64,000 bases of DNA from Caenimonas koreensis DSM 17982 (GTDB taxonomy: Bacteria > Pseudomonadota > Gammaproteobacteria > Burkholderiales > Burkholderiaceae_C), in assembly GCF_009646335.1 (NCBI RefSeq), contig NZ_WJBU01000009.1, forward strand, positions 186,001 through 250,000, read 5' to 3'. The translations under genes and the position numbers were made by a program. Below the pieces are notes generated by a model. That model worked only from the letters and a program-made list of their open reading frames with translations. It was not told the origin of the DNA and did no database searches. Of this stretch, positions 18,659-27,057 are shown in pieces (position 1 is the first letter of the stretch; every line of letters begins with the position of its first letter).

Positions 18659-19294
18659 GTGGCAAGTTTGCTGATTCTGGGCGCGGGCGGGCATGGCCGC
18701 GTGGTTGCCGATGCGGCGCTGGCGGGCGGCCAATGGTCGCGCGTGTTTGCGTGTGACCGTGATCCGGCGCGCAGTGGTGGTGACCTGCCACATGGTGGCA
18801 GCGGCGAGCTGTTGCATGGCGTGATGCTGATGCCGATCGCCCAGGCCATGGCCGTGGGCGTGCCGGTGCATGTGGCCATCGGCAAGGCGGCGCATCGTGA
18901 GCGCGAGTGCGCTGCGCTGCGTGCGGGGGCGCTGGCAACGGTGACGCATCCCACGGCTTCCATCTCCAGATTCGCCACGCTCGCGCCCGGCTGCTTCATC
19001 GCGGCCCAGGCCGTGGTGGCGCCTGGCGCTTCGCTGGGTACGTCGGTGATCGTCAATCACGGCGTAGTGGTTGATCACGATGTGGTGGTCGGCGAGTTCT
19101 CGCACATCGCGCCTCGCGCGGCTTTGGGCGGCGGTGTTTCCATCGGCAAGCGTGTGCTGGTCGGCGCTGGCGCATCGGTGCTGCCGGGTATCCGCATCGC
19201 TGATGACGTGACCATTGGCGCAGGCGCCGTGGTGGTCGATCACATCGACGAGCCGGGCACTTACGCTGGCGTTCCGGCGCGCAGGCTGCAATGA
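18659..19294 (+). CDS. Sugar O/N-acetyltransferase, NeuD/PglD/LegH family
   Basis: 211 residues starting with GTG at 18659. The N-terminal LLILGAGGHGRVVAD is the Rossmann-like UDP-sugar binding module of PglD/NeuD. From about residue 95 there are hexapeptide repeats forming a left-handed beta-helix, ending SYAGVPARRLQ-like (GTYAGVPARRLQ), which is typical. In this setting it should N-acetylate the 4-amino group made by the next gene's enzyme (LegH step). It is 26 bases after neuC and overlaps the next gene by ATGA. Family call firm, step inferred. Confidence 0.88.
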   Translation: MASLLILGAGGHGRVVADAALAGGQWSRVFACDRDPARSGGDLPHGGSGELLHGVMLMPIAQAMAVGVPVHVAIGKAAHRERECAALRAGALATVTHPTASISRFATLAPGCFIAAQAVVAPGASLGTSVIVNHGVVVDHDVVVGEFSHIAPRAALGGGVSIGKRVLVGAGASVLPGIRIADDVTIGAGAVVVDHIDEPGTYAGVPARRLQ

Positions 19295-20775
19295 CGGGCG
19301 AAGACTTCATCGCGCTGTGCGTCCCAGCGAGCTGCACGTTGCACGATGCGCTCGTGCGCCTGAACACGACAGGCCGTGGCGTGCTGCTGGTGACCGCGCC
19401 CGATGGAACGCTGCTTCGCACGTTGACTGATGGTGACTTGCGGCGCGCCGCATTGCTGCACACGAGTGAGCAGTCGCCCATCTCCGCTTTGCCTGCACAA
19501 ACGCCGGTCAGTATTGGCATCGACGCCAATCTCGCAGCCGGCATGGCCTTGCTCGATAAACACCAGATCGACCATTTGCCCGTGATCGACAAGCAGGGCC
19601 GCGCCGTGGACGTGATGCTGCGCCGTGAGATGTCGCAGCGCATCTGGCTTTCGTCGCCGCACCTGGGTGAGGAAGAGACCGCGTTCGTCGAAGACGCCTT
19701 CAAAACCAACTGGATCGCGCCGCTCGGCCCGCACGTCGATGGCTTCGAGCGTGAGCTGGCGGCTTACGTTGGCGTGGGCCATGCGGCAGCGGTGAGTTCG
19801 GGCACGGCGGCGATTCATCTCGCGCTGATTTTGCTGGGCGTGAAGGCGGGCGACACGGTGTTCTGTTCGTCGCTCACATTCGTCGGCAGTTCGAATCCAA
19901 TTCTTTATTGCAACGCGCAGCCGGTGTTCATCGACTCGCAGCCCGAGAGCTGGAACATGTGCCCGCAGGCGCTCGAGCGCGCCTTCGAATGGGCCAGGCG
20001 CGAAGGCCGCATGCCGCGCTGCGTGATCCTGGTCAACCTGTATGGCCAGAGCGCGGACATGGATGCGATCGTGGCGATCTGCGAGCGCTATGGCGTGCCG
20101 GTGCTTGAAGACGCGGCGGAGTCGCTGGGTGCCACTTACAAGGGCCGCGCGAGTGGCAGCTTTGGCCGCATCGGCATCTTCTCGTTCAATGGCAACAAGA
20201 TCATCACGACGTCGGGCGGCGGCATGCTGGTGGCTGACGATGAAGCGCTGGTCGTGCGTGCGCGCAAGCTCTCGACGCAGGCGCGAGAGCCGGCTGCGCA
20301 CTATGAACACACCGAGATCGGCTTCAACTACCGCATGAGCAATGTGCTGGCCGGCATCGGCCGCGGCCAATTGCGCGTGCTCGACGACCGGGTCGCGAAA
20401 CGGCGCCAGGTGTTCGAGACGTATCGCAACGCGCTCGCGGGCAGCGCGATCGAATGGATGCCCGAGCCTGCGGGCATGCGCTCCACACGTTGGCTCAGCT
20501 GCTTCACACTGCCGGGTGGCGATCTCGCGCGCAGGCAGGCTGAGTTGCTGCAGTTTCTCGAACGCCATTCGATCGAAGCGCGGCCGGTGTGGAAGCCGAT
20601 GCATCTGCAGCCGCTGTATCGCGGGGCGCCGTTCTTCGCGCATGAAAGTGGTGATGTGGCCGCGCGGTTGTTCGAATCGGGCATCTGCCTGCCTTCGGGC
20701 TCGAACCTCACTGACGACCAGCAGGCGCGCGTGATCGAGCAGCTGCGGCGCGCACTCGCGCAAGTGGGGGCGTGA
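19291..20775 (+). CDS. CBS-domain-fused DegT/DnrJ/EryC1/StrS aminotransferase (LegC-like)
   Basis: 494 residues, about 110 more than a usual DegT-type sugar aminotransferase. Residues 1-120 read as a tandem CBS pair (DALVRLNTTGRGVLLV, LRTLTDGDLRRA, then GMALLDKHQIDHLPVID). From residue about 125 the PLP enzyme begins (SSPHLGEEETAFVEDAF), with the SSGTAAIHLAL block, VLEDAAESLGA and the FNGNKIITTSGGGM motif holding the PLP lysine. It would transfer an amino group to a 4-keto sugar nucleotide. In Campylobacter a CBS pair is on the nucleotidyltransferase PtmE of the same pathway; here it is on the aminotransferase. Nucleotide sensing is inferred. Confidence 0.9.
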   Translation: MTGEDFIALCVPASCTLHDALVRLNTTGRGVLLVTAPDGTLLRTLTDGDLRRAALLHTSEQSPISALPAQTPVSIGIDANLAAGMALLDKHQIDHLPVIDKQGRAVDVMLRREMSQRIWLSSPHLGEEETAFVEDAFKTNWIAPLGPHVDGFERELAAYVGVGHAAAVSSGTAAIHLALILLGVKAGDTVFCSSLTFVGSSNPILYCNAQPVFIDSQPESWNMCPQALERAFEWARREGRMPRCVILVNLYGQSADMDAIVAICERYGVPVLEDAAESLGATYKGRASGSFGRIGIFSFNGNKIITTSGGGMLVADDEALVVRARKLSTQAREPAAHYEHTEIGFNYRMSNVLAGIGRGQLRVLDDRVAKRRQVFETYRNALAGSAIEWMPEPAGMRSTRWLSCFTLPGGDLARRQAELLQFLERHSIEARPVWKPMHLQPLYRGAPFFAHESGDVAARLFESGICLPSGSNLTDDQQARVIEQLRRALAQVGA

Positions 20776-22581
20776 GTGCAGCTGTCGCGCAATTCGTTCG
20801 TGCTGCTGGTGGTCGATTTGTTGCTGGTGCTGCTGGCCGGCTGGGCCGCGTTCTGGCTGCGATTTAACTTCGACATCCCGGATGAATATGCGCGCATGGC
20901 CGTGTATTCGATTCCGTGGGCGCTGGCGGGCTACGCGGCAGGCCTGTCGTTCGCGCGGGTTTATCGGCAGGTGTGGAGCTACATCGGCTTGCCTGAACTG
21001 CGCCAGCTCGCGACCGGCATCATGGCCGGCGCGTTGCTGACGGCCGCCGCGATTCTGATGCTGCGCGTGCCGTCGTTCCCGCGCTCGGTGCTCATCCTGC
21101 AGCCGCTCATTGCGCTGGTGTTGCTCGGTGCGGCGCGTGCCGGTTGGCGTACTTTCATCGAACGCAAGACGCTCGCGCGCGGCATTGGCAGGCGTGTCGT
21201 CATCGTCGGCTCGTTGCAGGACGCAGCCGATGCATTGCGTGCGCTCAAGGGCTCGCACCAGTGGGAGCCTGTTGGCATCGCTTCACCCGTCGCGAGTGAG
21301 GTGGGCAAGTCGATCCAGGATGTGCGCGTGCTCGGCCCGGCACGCGACATCGCTGATGTCTGCGCGATGGCGCAGGCTGATGCGGCGTTGATTGCAAGCC
21401 CTGCGGGTTCAGCCGAGCGGCATGAGGCGCTTCTTAGCGCCGCTGGTTCGCACATCACGCTGCTGACCATGCCGCGGCCTGACGAATGGCTCACTGCGAA
21501 CGGCGGCGAGCCGCGCCGCATCGAGCTTGAAGATTTGCTGGGCCGCACGCCTGTGCAGCTCGATACCGCAGGCCTTGCCGATCTGTTGTCTGGTCAGACG
21601 GTGATGGTGACGGGCGCAGGTGGCTCGATTGGTTCGGAGTTGTGCCGGCAAGTTGCGCGCTTTGGTGTGGGGCGGCTGATCTGCGTGGATGTGTCCGAGT
21701 TTGCCGTGTACCAGCTAGAGCAGGAGCTGCGCAACGCGCATCCGCAGATGCCGGGCAGCTACTACACGGCGAACATCCGCGAAGCTGATCGTGTGCGTGC
21801 CATCGCGATGAAGCACAGGCCTGCGGTGATTTTTCATGCAGCCGCCTACAAGCACGTGCCGCTGATGGAAGAGCTCAACGAAATCGAGGCGCTGCGCACG
21901 AATGTGCTCGGCACGGTGAACGCTGCGCGTATCGCGGGCGAGTGCGGCGCGCGCCGCTTCGTGATGATCTCCACCGACAAGGCGGTGAACCCGACCAACG
22001 TGATGGGCGCGAGCAAGCGGCTCGCGGAGTTGATGGTGCAGTCGGTTGCTGCGGAGTTTGCGGACACGCAGTACGTGTCCGTGCGATTCGGCAATGTGCT
22101 CGGCTCCAGCGGGTCGGTTGTGCCGCTATTCACGGCGCAAATCGCCCGCGGCGGGCCGGTGACGGTGACGCACCCGGACATCGTTCGCTACTTCATGACC
22201 ATTCCCGAAGCTGCGCAGCTTGTGTTGCAGGCGGGGTTGATGGGGCGCTCGGGCCAGATTTTTGTGCTGGACATGGGCGAGCCGGTGAAGATCGTCGAAC
22301 TCGCTCGCATGCTGATTCGCCTGTCGGGCCGCACCGAGCAGGAAATTCCGATCACCTACACCGGCCTGCGCCCGGGCGAGAAGCTGTTCGAGGAATTGCT
22401 GGCCGACGACGAGACGACGCAGCCCACGCCGCACCCAAAGTTGCGCATCGCGAAGACGAGTGTGGAGCTACCCGACAGCGCAGGCGTGACGCGCTGGATC
22501 AATGAAGCCGGGCCGCTGCCGACGCGTGAAGCCGTGCGCGACTGGCTGCGCTCGCAAGTGCCGGAGTACGACGCGCGGTAA
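20776..22581 (+). CDS. Membrane-anchored nucleoside-sugar 4,6-dehydratase (PglF/WbpM/CapD type)
   Basis: 601 residues, start GTG at 20776 right after the previous TGA. About four membrane helices occupy residues 5-125, then a linker domain, then the extended SDR dehydratase from residue 270. The cofactor motif is VTGAGGSIGSE, and the active site segment is STDKAVNPTNVMGASKR, in which Met replaces the usual Tyr of YxxxK, as in PglF and FlaA1. It makes the 4-keto-6-deoxy UDP-sugar that starts the legionaminic-type pathway (LegB/PglF step). It closes the operon. The inverting or retaining nature at C5 cannot be read. Confidence 0.92.
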   Translation: MQLSRNSFVLLVVDLLLVLLAGWAAFWLRFNFDIPDEYARMAVYSIPWALAGYAAGLSFARVYRQVWSYIGLPELRQLATGIMAGALLTAAAILMLRVPSFPRSVLILQPLIALVLLGAARAGWRTFIERKTLARGIGRRVVIVGSLQDAADALRALKGSHQWEPVGIASPVASEVGKSIQDVRVLGPARDIADVCAMAQADAALIASPAGSAERHEALLSAAGSHITLLTMPRPDEWLTANGGEPRRIELEDLLGRTPVQLDTAGLADLLSGQTVMVTGAGGSIGSELCRQVARFGVGRLICVDVSEFAVYQLEQELRNAHPQMPGSYYTANIREADRVRAIAMKHRPAVIFHAAAYKHVPLMEELNEIEALRTNVLGTVNAARIAGECGARRFVMISTDKAVNPTNVMGASKRLAELMVQSVAAEFADTQYVSVRFGNVLGSSGSVVPLFTAQIARGGPVTVTHPDIVRYFMTIPEAAQLVLQAGLMGRSGQIFVLDMGEPVKIVELARMLIRLSGRTEQEIPITYTGLRPGEKLFEELLADDETTQPTPHPKLRIAKTSVELPDSAGVTRWINEAGPLPTREAVRDWLRSQVPEYDAR

Positions 22582-22604
22582 CGTGCAGCGGCGGTTTGCG
22601 CTGA

Positions 22605-23237
22605 TCAGTTCGCGATGCCCGTGCGCGCGAGCACATCACTCACCAGTTCCAGCCGCACGAGGGGGTTGTCGAGCTCCATCAGGCGCTGCTTCAGCTGCAC
22701 GGGCAAGGGCAGCAGCTCGCACCAGCGGTTGGCAACCCAGCCGCAGTCGTCGAGCTTCCATGGGCCTTGAATCGGCATCTGGCCCGGCGCATCCACGCGC
22801 TGTTCGAGCGACTGGATCAGCCGGGCGAGCGCGTCGGCGGTGTTCTTCAGGTCATCAGGAACGGGCACGACCATGTCGGGTGACATCGCCTCCACATCGG
22901 CGATCCACAGGCCGTGCTTGAGCTGGTCGCGCGACGTGATCTTGAAGCGTTGCGCGCCAAGGGCGCGAATCACCATCAGGCCGGGCTGGGGCGCCTCGTA
23001 ATCACTGATGGTCGCAAGCGTGCCGACGGCGGAGAACACTTCGGTGCTGCCGGGCTGGCGCACCTCGTTGCCCTGCGTGAGCGAAACAACGCCAAACGGT
23101 GCGCCTGCCTTGTGGCAGCGGCCGATCATGTCGAGGTAGCGCACCTCGAAGATCCGCAGAGGGAGCACCCCGTCCGGGAAGAGGACCGTGCCCAGCGGGA
23201 ACAGCGGCAAAGACTGCAAGGTGAGGGACGACGACAT
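22605..23237 (-). CDS. LON peptidase substrate-binding domain protein
   Basis: 210 residues made of the N-terminal domain of Lon (LON_substr_bdg) alone, without ATPase or protease parts. The typical start LPLFPLGTVLFPDGVLPLRIFEVRYLD-like block is present (LFPLGTVLFPDGVLPLRIFE). Such stand-alone proteins are common in Burkholderiales; the role is unclear, perhaps adaptor-like. It converges on the glycan operon with 23 bases between stops and diverges from the YggT gene, 53 bases away. Confidence 0.88.
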   Translation of the reverse strand: MSSSLTLQSLPLFPLGTVLFPDGVLPLRIFEVRYLDMIGRCHKAGAPFGVVSLTQGNEVRQPGSTEVFSAVGTLATISDYEAPQPGLMVIRALGAQRFKITSRDQLKHGLWIADVEAMSPDMVVPVPDDLKNTADALARLIQSLEQRVDAPGQMPIQGPWKLDDCGWVANRWCELLPLPVQLKQRLMELDNPLVRLELVSDVLARTGIAN

Positions 23238-23290
23238 AGGGGTTGCTCGTTCTGGCCGCTATCATCCCACGACCTACTGATGCGAGCTTG

Positions 23291-23839
23291 ATGGCCTACC
23301 AAATCCTTTCCTTCCTGCTCGATGTCATCGCCGGCCTCTTCGGCGGTGCCTGCCTGCTGCGGCTGTACATGCAATACCAGCGCATCGGCTTCAACAACCC
23401 GATCGGCCGCTTTGTGTTTGCGCTCACTGACTGGATCGTGCTGCCGCTTCGCAAAGTGCTGCCTGCCATCGGCAAGGTCGATACGTCGAGCCTGGTGGCC
23501 GTGTACCTCATCGAGCTGGCGCAGTTCGGGCTGCTGTGGCTGCTGATGGGCCGCATGGGCGGGCTGGAGATGCTGCCGGTGCTGGCGATCTTTGGCGTGC
23601 TGCGGCTGGTGATCTCAGGCCTGATAGGCCTGATGATTTTGTACGCCGTGCTGTCGTGGGTGCAGGCCGATTCGCCGATGGCCGATGTGATCGACAAGCT
23701 GTGCGCGCCGCTGCTGCGGCCCTGGCGCAAGCTGATTCCGCTGGTGGGCGGAATTGACCTGTCGCCGCTGGCTTTTTTAGTGGCGCTGCAGATTGCGGCG
23801 ATTGTGTTGGGGTATTTGCAGGCGGCGGTGTTGCGGTAG
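23291..23839 (+). CDS. YggT family membrane protein
   Basis: 182 residues, two copies of the YggT unit, each with two hydrophobic helices, four in total. The block SPMADVIDKLCAPLLRPWRKLIPLVGGIDLSPL-like near the C-terminus (CAPLLRPWRKLIPLVGGIDL) is the family hallmark. The ATG at 23291 was chosen because it matches the family N-terminus (MAYQILSFLLDVIAG) and leaves room for a promoter; a longer in-frame reading would run into the divergent gene. YggT proteins act in osmotic shock uptake or membrane organisation; role here unknown. Confidence 0.88.
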   Translation: MAYQILSFLLDVIAGLFGGACLLRLYMQYQRIGFNNPIGRFVFALTDWIVLPLRKVLPAIGKVDTSSLVAVYLIELAQFGLLWLLMGRMGGLEMLPVLAIFGVLRLVISGLIGLMILYAVLSWVQADSPMADVIDKLCAPLLRPWRKLIPLVGGIDLSPLAFLVALQIAAIVLGYLQAAVLR

Positions 23840-23872
23840 GGGCCAAATGCAAACTGGCTCGCGGTAAGCCAG

Positions 23873-24448
23873 CTAGAGGAGTGCCACGACGTCGCGCAGG
23901 TGGGCGGCAGTCTGCGGCAGTCCACGCTTTTCCAAGAGGGCGACCAATGCTGTCGCGTTGTACTGGGGCCGTGCCCACCGCTCACGCATTCTCTTGAGGG
24001 CGGCGAGCGCGGTGAACTTCTCCAGCATCAGCTGGTTCAGAACGAATTCATCGGGCGTCTGCACTTCGATGCCGAACGGATCCAGGACCTCTTTGGGGAA
24101 GTCCTTTTCGTTCCACGTGACGATCGCGTCCGCATGGCCGGTGATTGCGGCTGCCAGCACGTGGCGGTCATCAGCGTCCGGAAGCTGCAAGCCCTCGATC
24201 AGGTGTTCATAGCCGCAGACCAGGCAATCAGGAATCGCGTCCTCCATGGCTTGCGCAGCGGCGGCAATCTGAACTCGCATACCGGGCCGGTCCCTCAGAA
24301 GGCTGCGTGTCCACTCCTCGCGGATGTGGACTGACCACTTGGCGCTATACAAATCTGCATCGGCAAGACTGAGAAGCACGTCCCGCAGCAACGCCGGATA
24401 CAGGACATTGGCATCGAGGACTGCTGTGTACTGTGCACTTCCCGCCAA
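23873..24448 (-). CDS. PIN-domain toxin, VapC-like
   Basis: 191 residues. PIN-type ribonuclease of the PIN_3 group: the first acid lies in VLDANVLYPALLRD, a further pair in LPDADDRHVLAAA, and the last in IVTWNEKDFP, giving the metal-binding set. It probably cleaves RNA and acts as the toxin of a pair with the upstream HTH gene. The reading starts with TTG directly after the antitoxin TGA; there is no ATG or GTG before the PIN core, so translation is coupled and may be weak. The end lies 34 bases from the YggT gene on the other strand. Confidence 0.82.
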   Translation of the reverse strand: MAGSAQYTAVLDANVLYPALLRDVLLSLADADLYSAKWSVHIREEWTRSLLRDRPGMRVQIAAAAQAMEDAIPDCLVCGYEHLIEGLQLPDADDRHVLAAAITGHADAIVTWNEKDFPKEVLDPFGIEVQTPDEFVLNQLMLEKFTALAALKRMRERWARPQYNATALVALLEKRGLPQTAAHLRDVVALL

Positions 24449-24913
24449 TCACAACTCCTCGCCCATCTCCTGGGAGAGGTCATTCAAGCGTTTGAGGGCA
24501 CCGGCGGAACGTTGCTTCTGTTCCTCCTTGTAACGCATGAGTTCTTCGAATTCGATGCGCCGATGTCGATTGATCAGCCGGCACTTCAGCCGTCCCGCTT
24601 CGATCTCTTTGATCACAAAGGGGCGGGACACATTCAGGAGCGCTGCAGCCTGCTGCGTCGTGAGCTCCAGCTTCTGTGGGACGAGCATCATGGGCTCGCG
24701 CTTGGCCATCTGGCGCAGCACGTCGGCCAGGAAGCGCAACGCGCGCGGAGGCAAGACCAGCACCGGGGGCTCGCCCTTGTCGTCCCGATCCACTTCGATG
24801 GTCACCCTGACAGCCTTCGCCTTCGAGTGATCCAGGGCCGCAACCAGACACGCAGTCGCGGCACCAGCCATTTCCGCCTCCATCTCGCTGGCGGGGTCGA
24901 GTATCTGGGTCAT
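24449..24913 (-). CDS. HTH (excisionase/MerR-like) antitoxin partner of the PIN toxin
   Basis: 154 residues. The middle part LTTQQAAALLNVSRPFVIKEIEAGRLK (about residues 80-105) is a winged helix-turn-helix of the excisionase type, followed by RRIEFEELMRY. The C-terminal tail (KQRSAGALKRLNDLSQEMGEEL) is the likely toxin-binding part. The ATG at 24913 has AAAGGA upstream. It lies first in the pair and its stop abuts the toxin start, as expected for an antitoxin that also represses its own promoter. Confidence 0.78.
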   Translation of the reverse strand: MTQILDPASEMEAEMAGAATACLVAALDHSKAKAVRVTIEVDRDDKGEPPVLVLPPRALRFLADVLRQMAKREPMMLVPQKLELTTQQAAALLNVSRPFVIKEIEAGRLKCRLINRHRRIEFEELMRYKEEQKQRSAGALKRLNDLSQEMGEEL

Positions 24914-24958
24914 GACAGGTCCTTTGAAACGCAGGCGCTACGCTAACGCCTAGAACGA

Positions 24959-24987
24959 AATATACGCATTAAACGCAATATTCGCAA
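24959..24987 (-). promoter_or_regulatory. Promoter of the HTH/PIN pair with repeated ACGCA/GCGTT motifs
   Basis: Reading the minus strand, a -35 TTGCGA (24987-24982) and a -10 TATATT (24964-24959) are separated by exactly 17 bases, giving a start near 24952 and a leader of about 40 bases. The spacer carries repeated TTGCGT/AATGCGT units that could be an operator for the HTH protein. This is a prediction from spacing and hexamer match. Confidence 0.6.
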
Positions 24988-25021
24988 CGGCTGGCTGGCA
25001 GGAAGAAGAACGACAGAAAAG

Positions 25022-25057
25022 CAAAAAAGGGTCAGCAACCAGCAAGCTGCTAACCCT
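25022..25057 (-). terminator. Rho-independent terminator after the truncated ATPase gene
   Basis: On the minus strand the arms AGGGTTAGCA and TGCTGACCCT (25057-25048 and 25037-25028) pair with one mismatch and are followed by TTTTTTGC. It lies about 200 bases after the end of the minus-strand gene fragment at 25265. Confidence 0.7.
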
Positions 25058-25142
25058 CTTCAATTTTGGGAAACTGGTGCGGAATCGCAAAAACCCCAGA
25101 AAGCGCCTATTTTCGTAGCTTCCGCGCAGTTACAAATTTTTC

Positions 25143-25165
25143 AGGGTACGGGTCAGGGTACGGTC
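25143..25165 (+). repeat. Left copy of imperfect direct repeat (possible integrase arm site)
   Basis: The 23 bases AGGGTACGGGT-CAGGGTACGGTC match 19 of 23 positions of a copy at 46902-46924, same orientation, just upstream of the integrase gene. Each copy itself holds two GGGYACGG units. Such repeated units often bind the integrase N-terminal arm domain; they may mark the two ends of the element. Inferred. Confidence 0.45.
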
Positions 25166-25264
25166 GCAGAAAAGCAACAGCTGCTCGCATGTCCCAAATT
25201 GCTTTGTTTTGCGGTACTGGGCGGAATGACTGAGAGCCGCCTCGTTTCTGGGCCATGGCCCACA

Positions 25265-25913
25265 CTACGCCTCAGGTTGATCAACGCTTGTCGAGACAAG
25301 CGACAGAGGGGCTTGCGTCGCCGTCTGCATGACCCTGGCCGAGAGGTCGGCGCCCGACACGTCTTCATACCGCGCCGGAATCCGCTCTTTGAGGCGGAAG
25401 AGCCGCTGATGCGCCGTTCTGGTGAGCTGCCCGTAGGTGGTCGCCATCACCTTGCCGCGAAGAACACTCTCTTCCTTGATTTCCTTTTCTCGAGCGGTCT
25501 TTGGCGCGATCTCGTACCCGACGACAAAGGCTCTGAACGTGGGCGTGCCGTCCAACGCGCCGCTGCCCAGAAAGTCTTGGATGTAGCCGTCAGCCTGGTT
25601 CATCTCTTCGCGCCCGATGGCCGACTTGCCCTTTTTGAGCTCGATGATCAGCACGTCCTGGATGCGCATCAAACTGGAGTTCACCGAGTCAAATGCCTCG
25701 GTGCCCACAACGGAGCAAGTCGCATCGGCCAGCGACACAATGTCGGGCCGCTGCCTAGCGTTGGCAAAAGCAGTGGTGGAAACGCGCTTGCCGAAAATCT
25801 TTGCAGTGGCCGTTCGCAGGCTTACGTTGGAGGCGTATTCGCTGCTGTCGAACTCAGGTCCAAAGAGCCACCGGGCCTGAGTGACCAGCGGATGCAGCGT
25901 GTGCAGCTCGTCG
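25265..25913 (-). pseudogene. C-terminal remnant of an ATP-binding protein with PD-(D/E)xK-like nuclease end
   Basis: About 215 residues of coding sequence without a proper start. From DELHTLHPLV onward it reads as the C-terminal part of large island-borne ATP-binding proteins: LFGPEFDSSEYASNVSLRTA, RPDIVSL, then VLIIELKKG and EEMNQADGYIQDFL. The Asp in RPDIV and the Glu-x-Lys in IELKK fit a PD-(D/E)xK nuclease core. Upstream of about 25915 the sequence belongs to the ParB-like gene in another frame, so the ATPase domain has been deleted. Probably dead. Confidence 0.65.
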
Positions 25914-26957
25914 GTTGCCGATGGCCTCGTTCTCGTCGTCCAGCCGCCCCTGCAGCTTGGCCTGCTCCGCTTCGAGCTTGGCGATGCGCTTGGCCTCGGC
26001 CTTGCCCGGTTCGCGGCGCGAAGCGCGCACGCGCTGGAAGCCGTGCAGGTCAGCGTAAGTGGCACGCGGCACCGCCTCCAGCCAACCCCAGCCCTCGGCG
26101 CGCACGTCCTCGGCCACGGCAGCGAGCTTGTCGCGGGCCAGTGCGTCCAGCAGCACGGCATCGGCCAGAAACACGCCGCTCTGCTCATCGGCGAACAGGT
26201 CGCGGCGCAAGCCGCCGCCCGCCCGCTCGTAGGCGTCCAGCCCAACGAACCGGGCCACCGGATCGCGGCCCGCATCGATTTCCTCCTGCGTCAGGTGATC
26301 GCGCAGCGCATCGGGGCTGCGCTGCCACTGCGGCGAGTCGTAGAAGGCGCTTTCCTGCGCCTTGTGATCGTCGGTGATGGCTAAGGCCATCAACTGGTCC
26401 AGCGTCACGGCGTCCGCCCGGTAGTCCGCCAGCAGCCGGGGCGAGACGTTGGCGAGCTTGAGGCGGCGCTGCACCACCAGTGGCGTCACGCCGAAATCGG
26501 CGGCCACGTCCTCGATGGGACGGCCTTCCTTGATGAGCGCGGCGAACGCCTCGAACTGGTCGGCTGGGTGCATGGCTTCGCGCTGCACGTTCTCCGTCAG
26601 GCTGACAGTGCGCGCCGCCGCATCGGGCACCAGCAGGCACGGCACCTCATGGTCCTTGGCGAGCTTGCGGCGCTTGACCAGCAGCTTGAGCGCGGCGAGG
26701 CGCCGCCGGCCGGCGACCACCTCGTAATGCTCGCCATCCGGAGACAACACCACGGTGAGGTTTTGCAGCAGGCCCACACGCGCGATGCTCGCGGCCAGTT
26801 CGGGGATCGACGTGCCGCCGCTCTTGCGCACGTTGCGCGAGGACGGGCGCAGCCGCGACAGCGGAATCAGCAGCAGGCTCTGGCCCGCGCCGATGGCGGC
26901 CACGGTCTGCAAGGCGGCGGCGATGGCGGTGGTTTCGTGAAGGGTTGCGGTGTTCAT
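25854..26957 (-). CDS. ParB/Spo0J-family partition-like protein, C-terminally truncated
   Basis: 367 residues. N-terminal ParB domain with LIPLSRLRPSSRNVRK, the EVVAGRRRLAAL motif (CTP/DNA clamp region) and LTENVQREAMHPADQF, then the HTH DVAADFGVTPLVVQRRLKLA near residue 165. ATG at 26957 has AGGAG upstream. Relatives in integrative elements are, from memory, much longer (over 600 residues). Here the frame leaves the family at a coiled-coil (KLQGRLDDENEAIGN) and ends 21 residues later in sequence taken from the next gene. It may still bind DNA. It is 100 bases after the DUF932 gene in the same direction. Confidence 0.82.
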   Translation of the reverse strand: MNTATLHETTAIAAALQTVAAIGAGQSLLLIPLSRLRPSSRNVRKSGGTSIPELAASIARVGLLQNLTVVLSPDGEHYEVVAGRRRLAALKLLVKRRKLAKDHEVPCLLVPDAAARTVSLTENVQREAMHPADQFEAFAALIKEGRPIEDVAADFGVTPLVVQRRLKLANVSPRLLADYRADAVTLDQLMALAITDDHKAQESAFYDSPQWQRSPDALRDHLTQEEIDAGRDPVARFVGLDAYERAGGGLRRDLFADEQSGVFLADAVLLDALARDKLAAVAEDVRAEGWGWLEAVPRATYADLHGFQRVRASRREPGKAEAKRIAKLEAEQAKLQGRLDDENEAIGNRRAAHAASAGHSGPVALWT

Positions 26958-27057
26958 GATGAAACTCCTATCGAGTGAAGAAACGGACAAGCCAACGGAG
27001 CGAAGAACGAAGGGGCCGTGTTGGCGTGATGGCCCCTCCGCGTGGGGTTTCGGGGGT

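Larger units (their letters stand above)
24988..25264. other. Intergenic stretch between the PIN/HTH pair and the island
   Basis: No gene is seen. It holds a minus-strand terminator (25022-25057) and one copy of an imperfect 23-base repeat (25143-25165) that recurs beside the integrase gene. It is locally AT-richer than its surroundings, which fits an island edge. Confidence 0.5.

Noticed and set aside
19261..21258. Long minus-strand frame across the aminotransferase and dehydratase genes
   Set aside because: Mirror frame of two genes with clear motifs; no ribosome site or domain.
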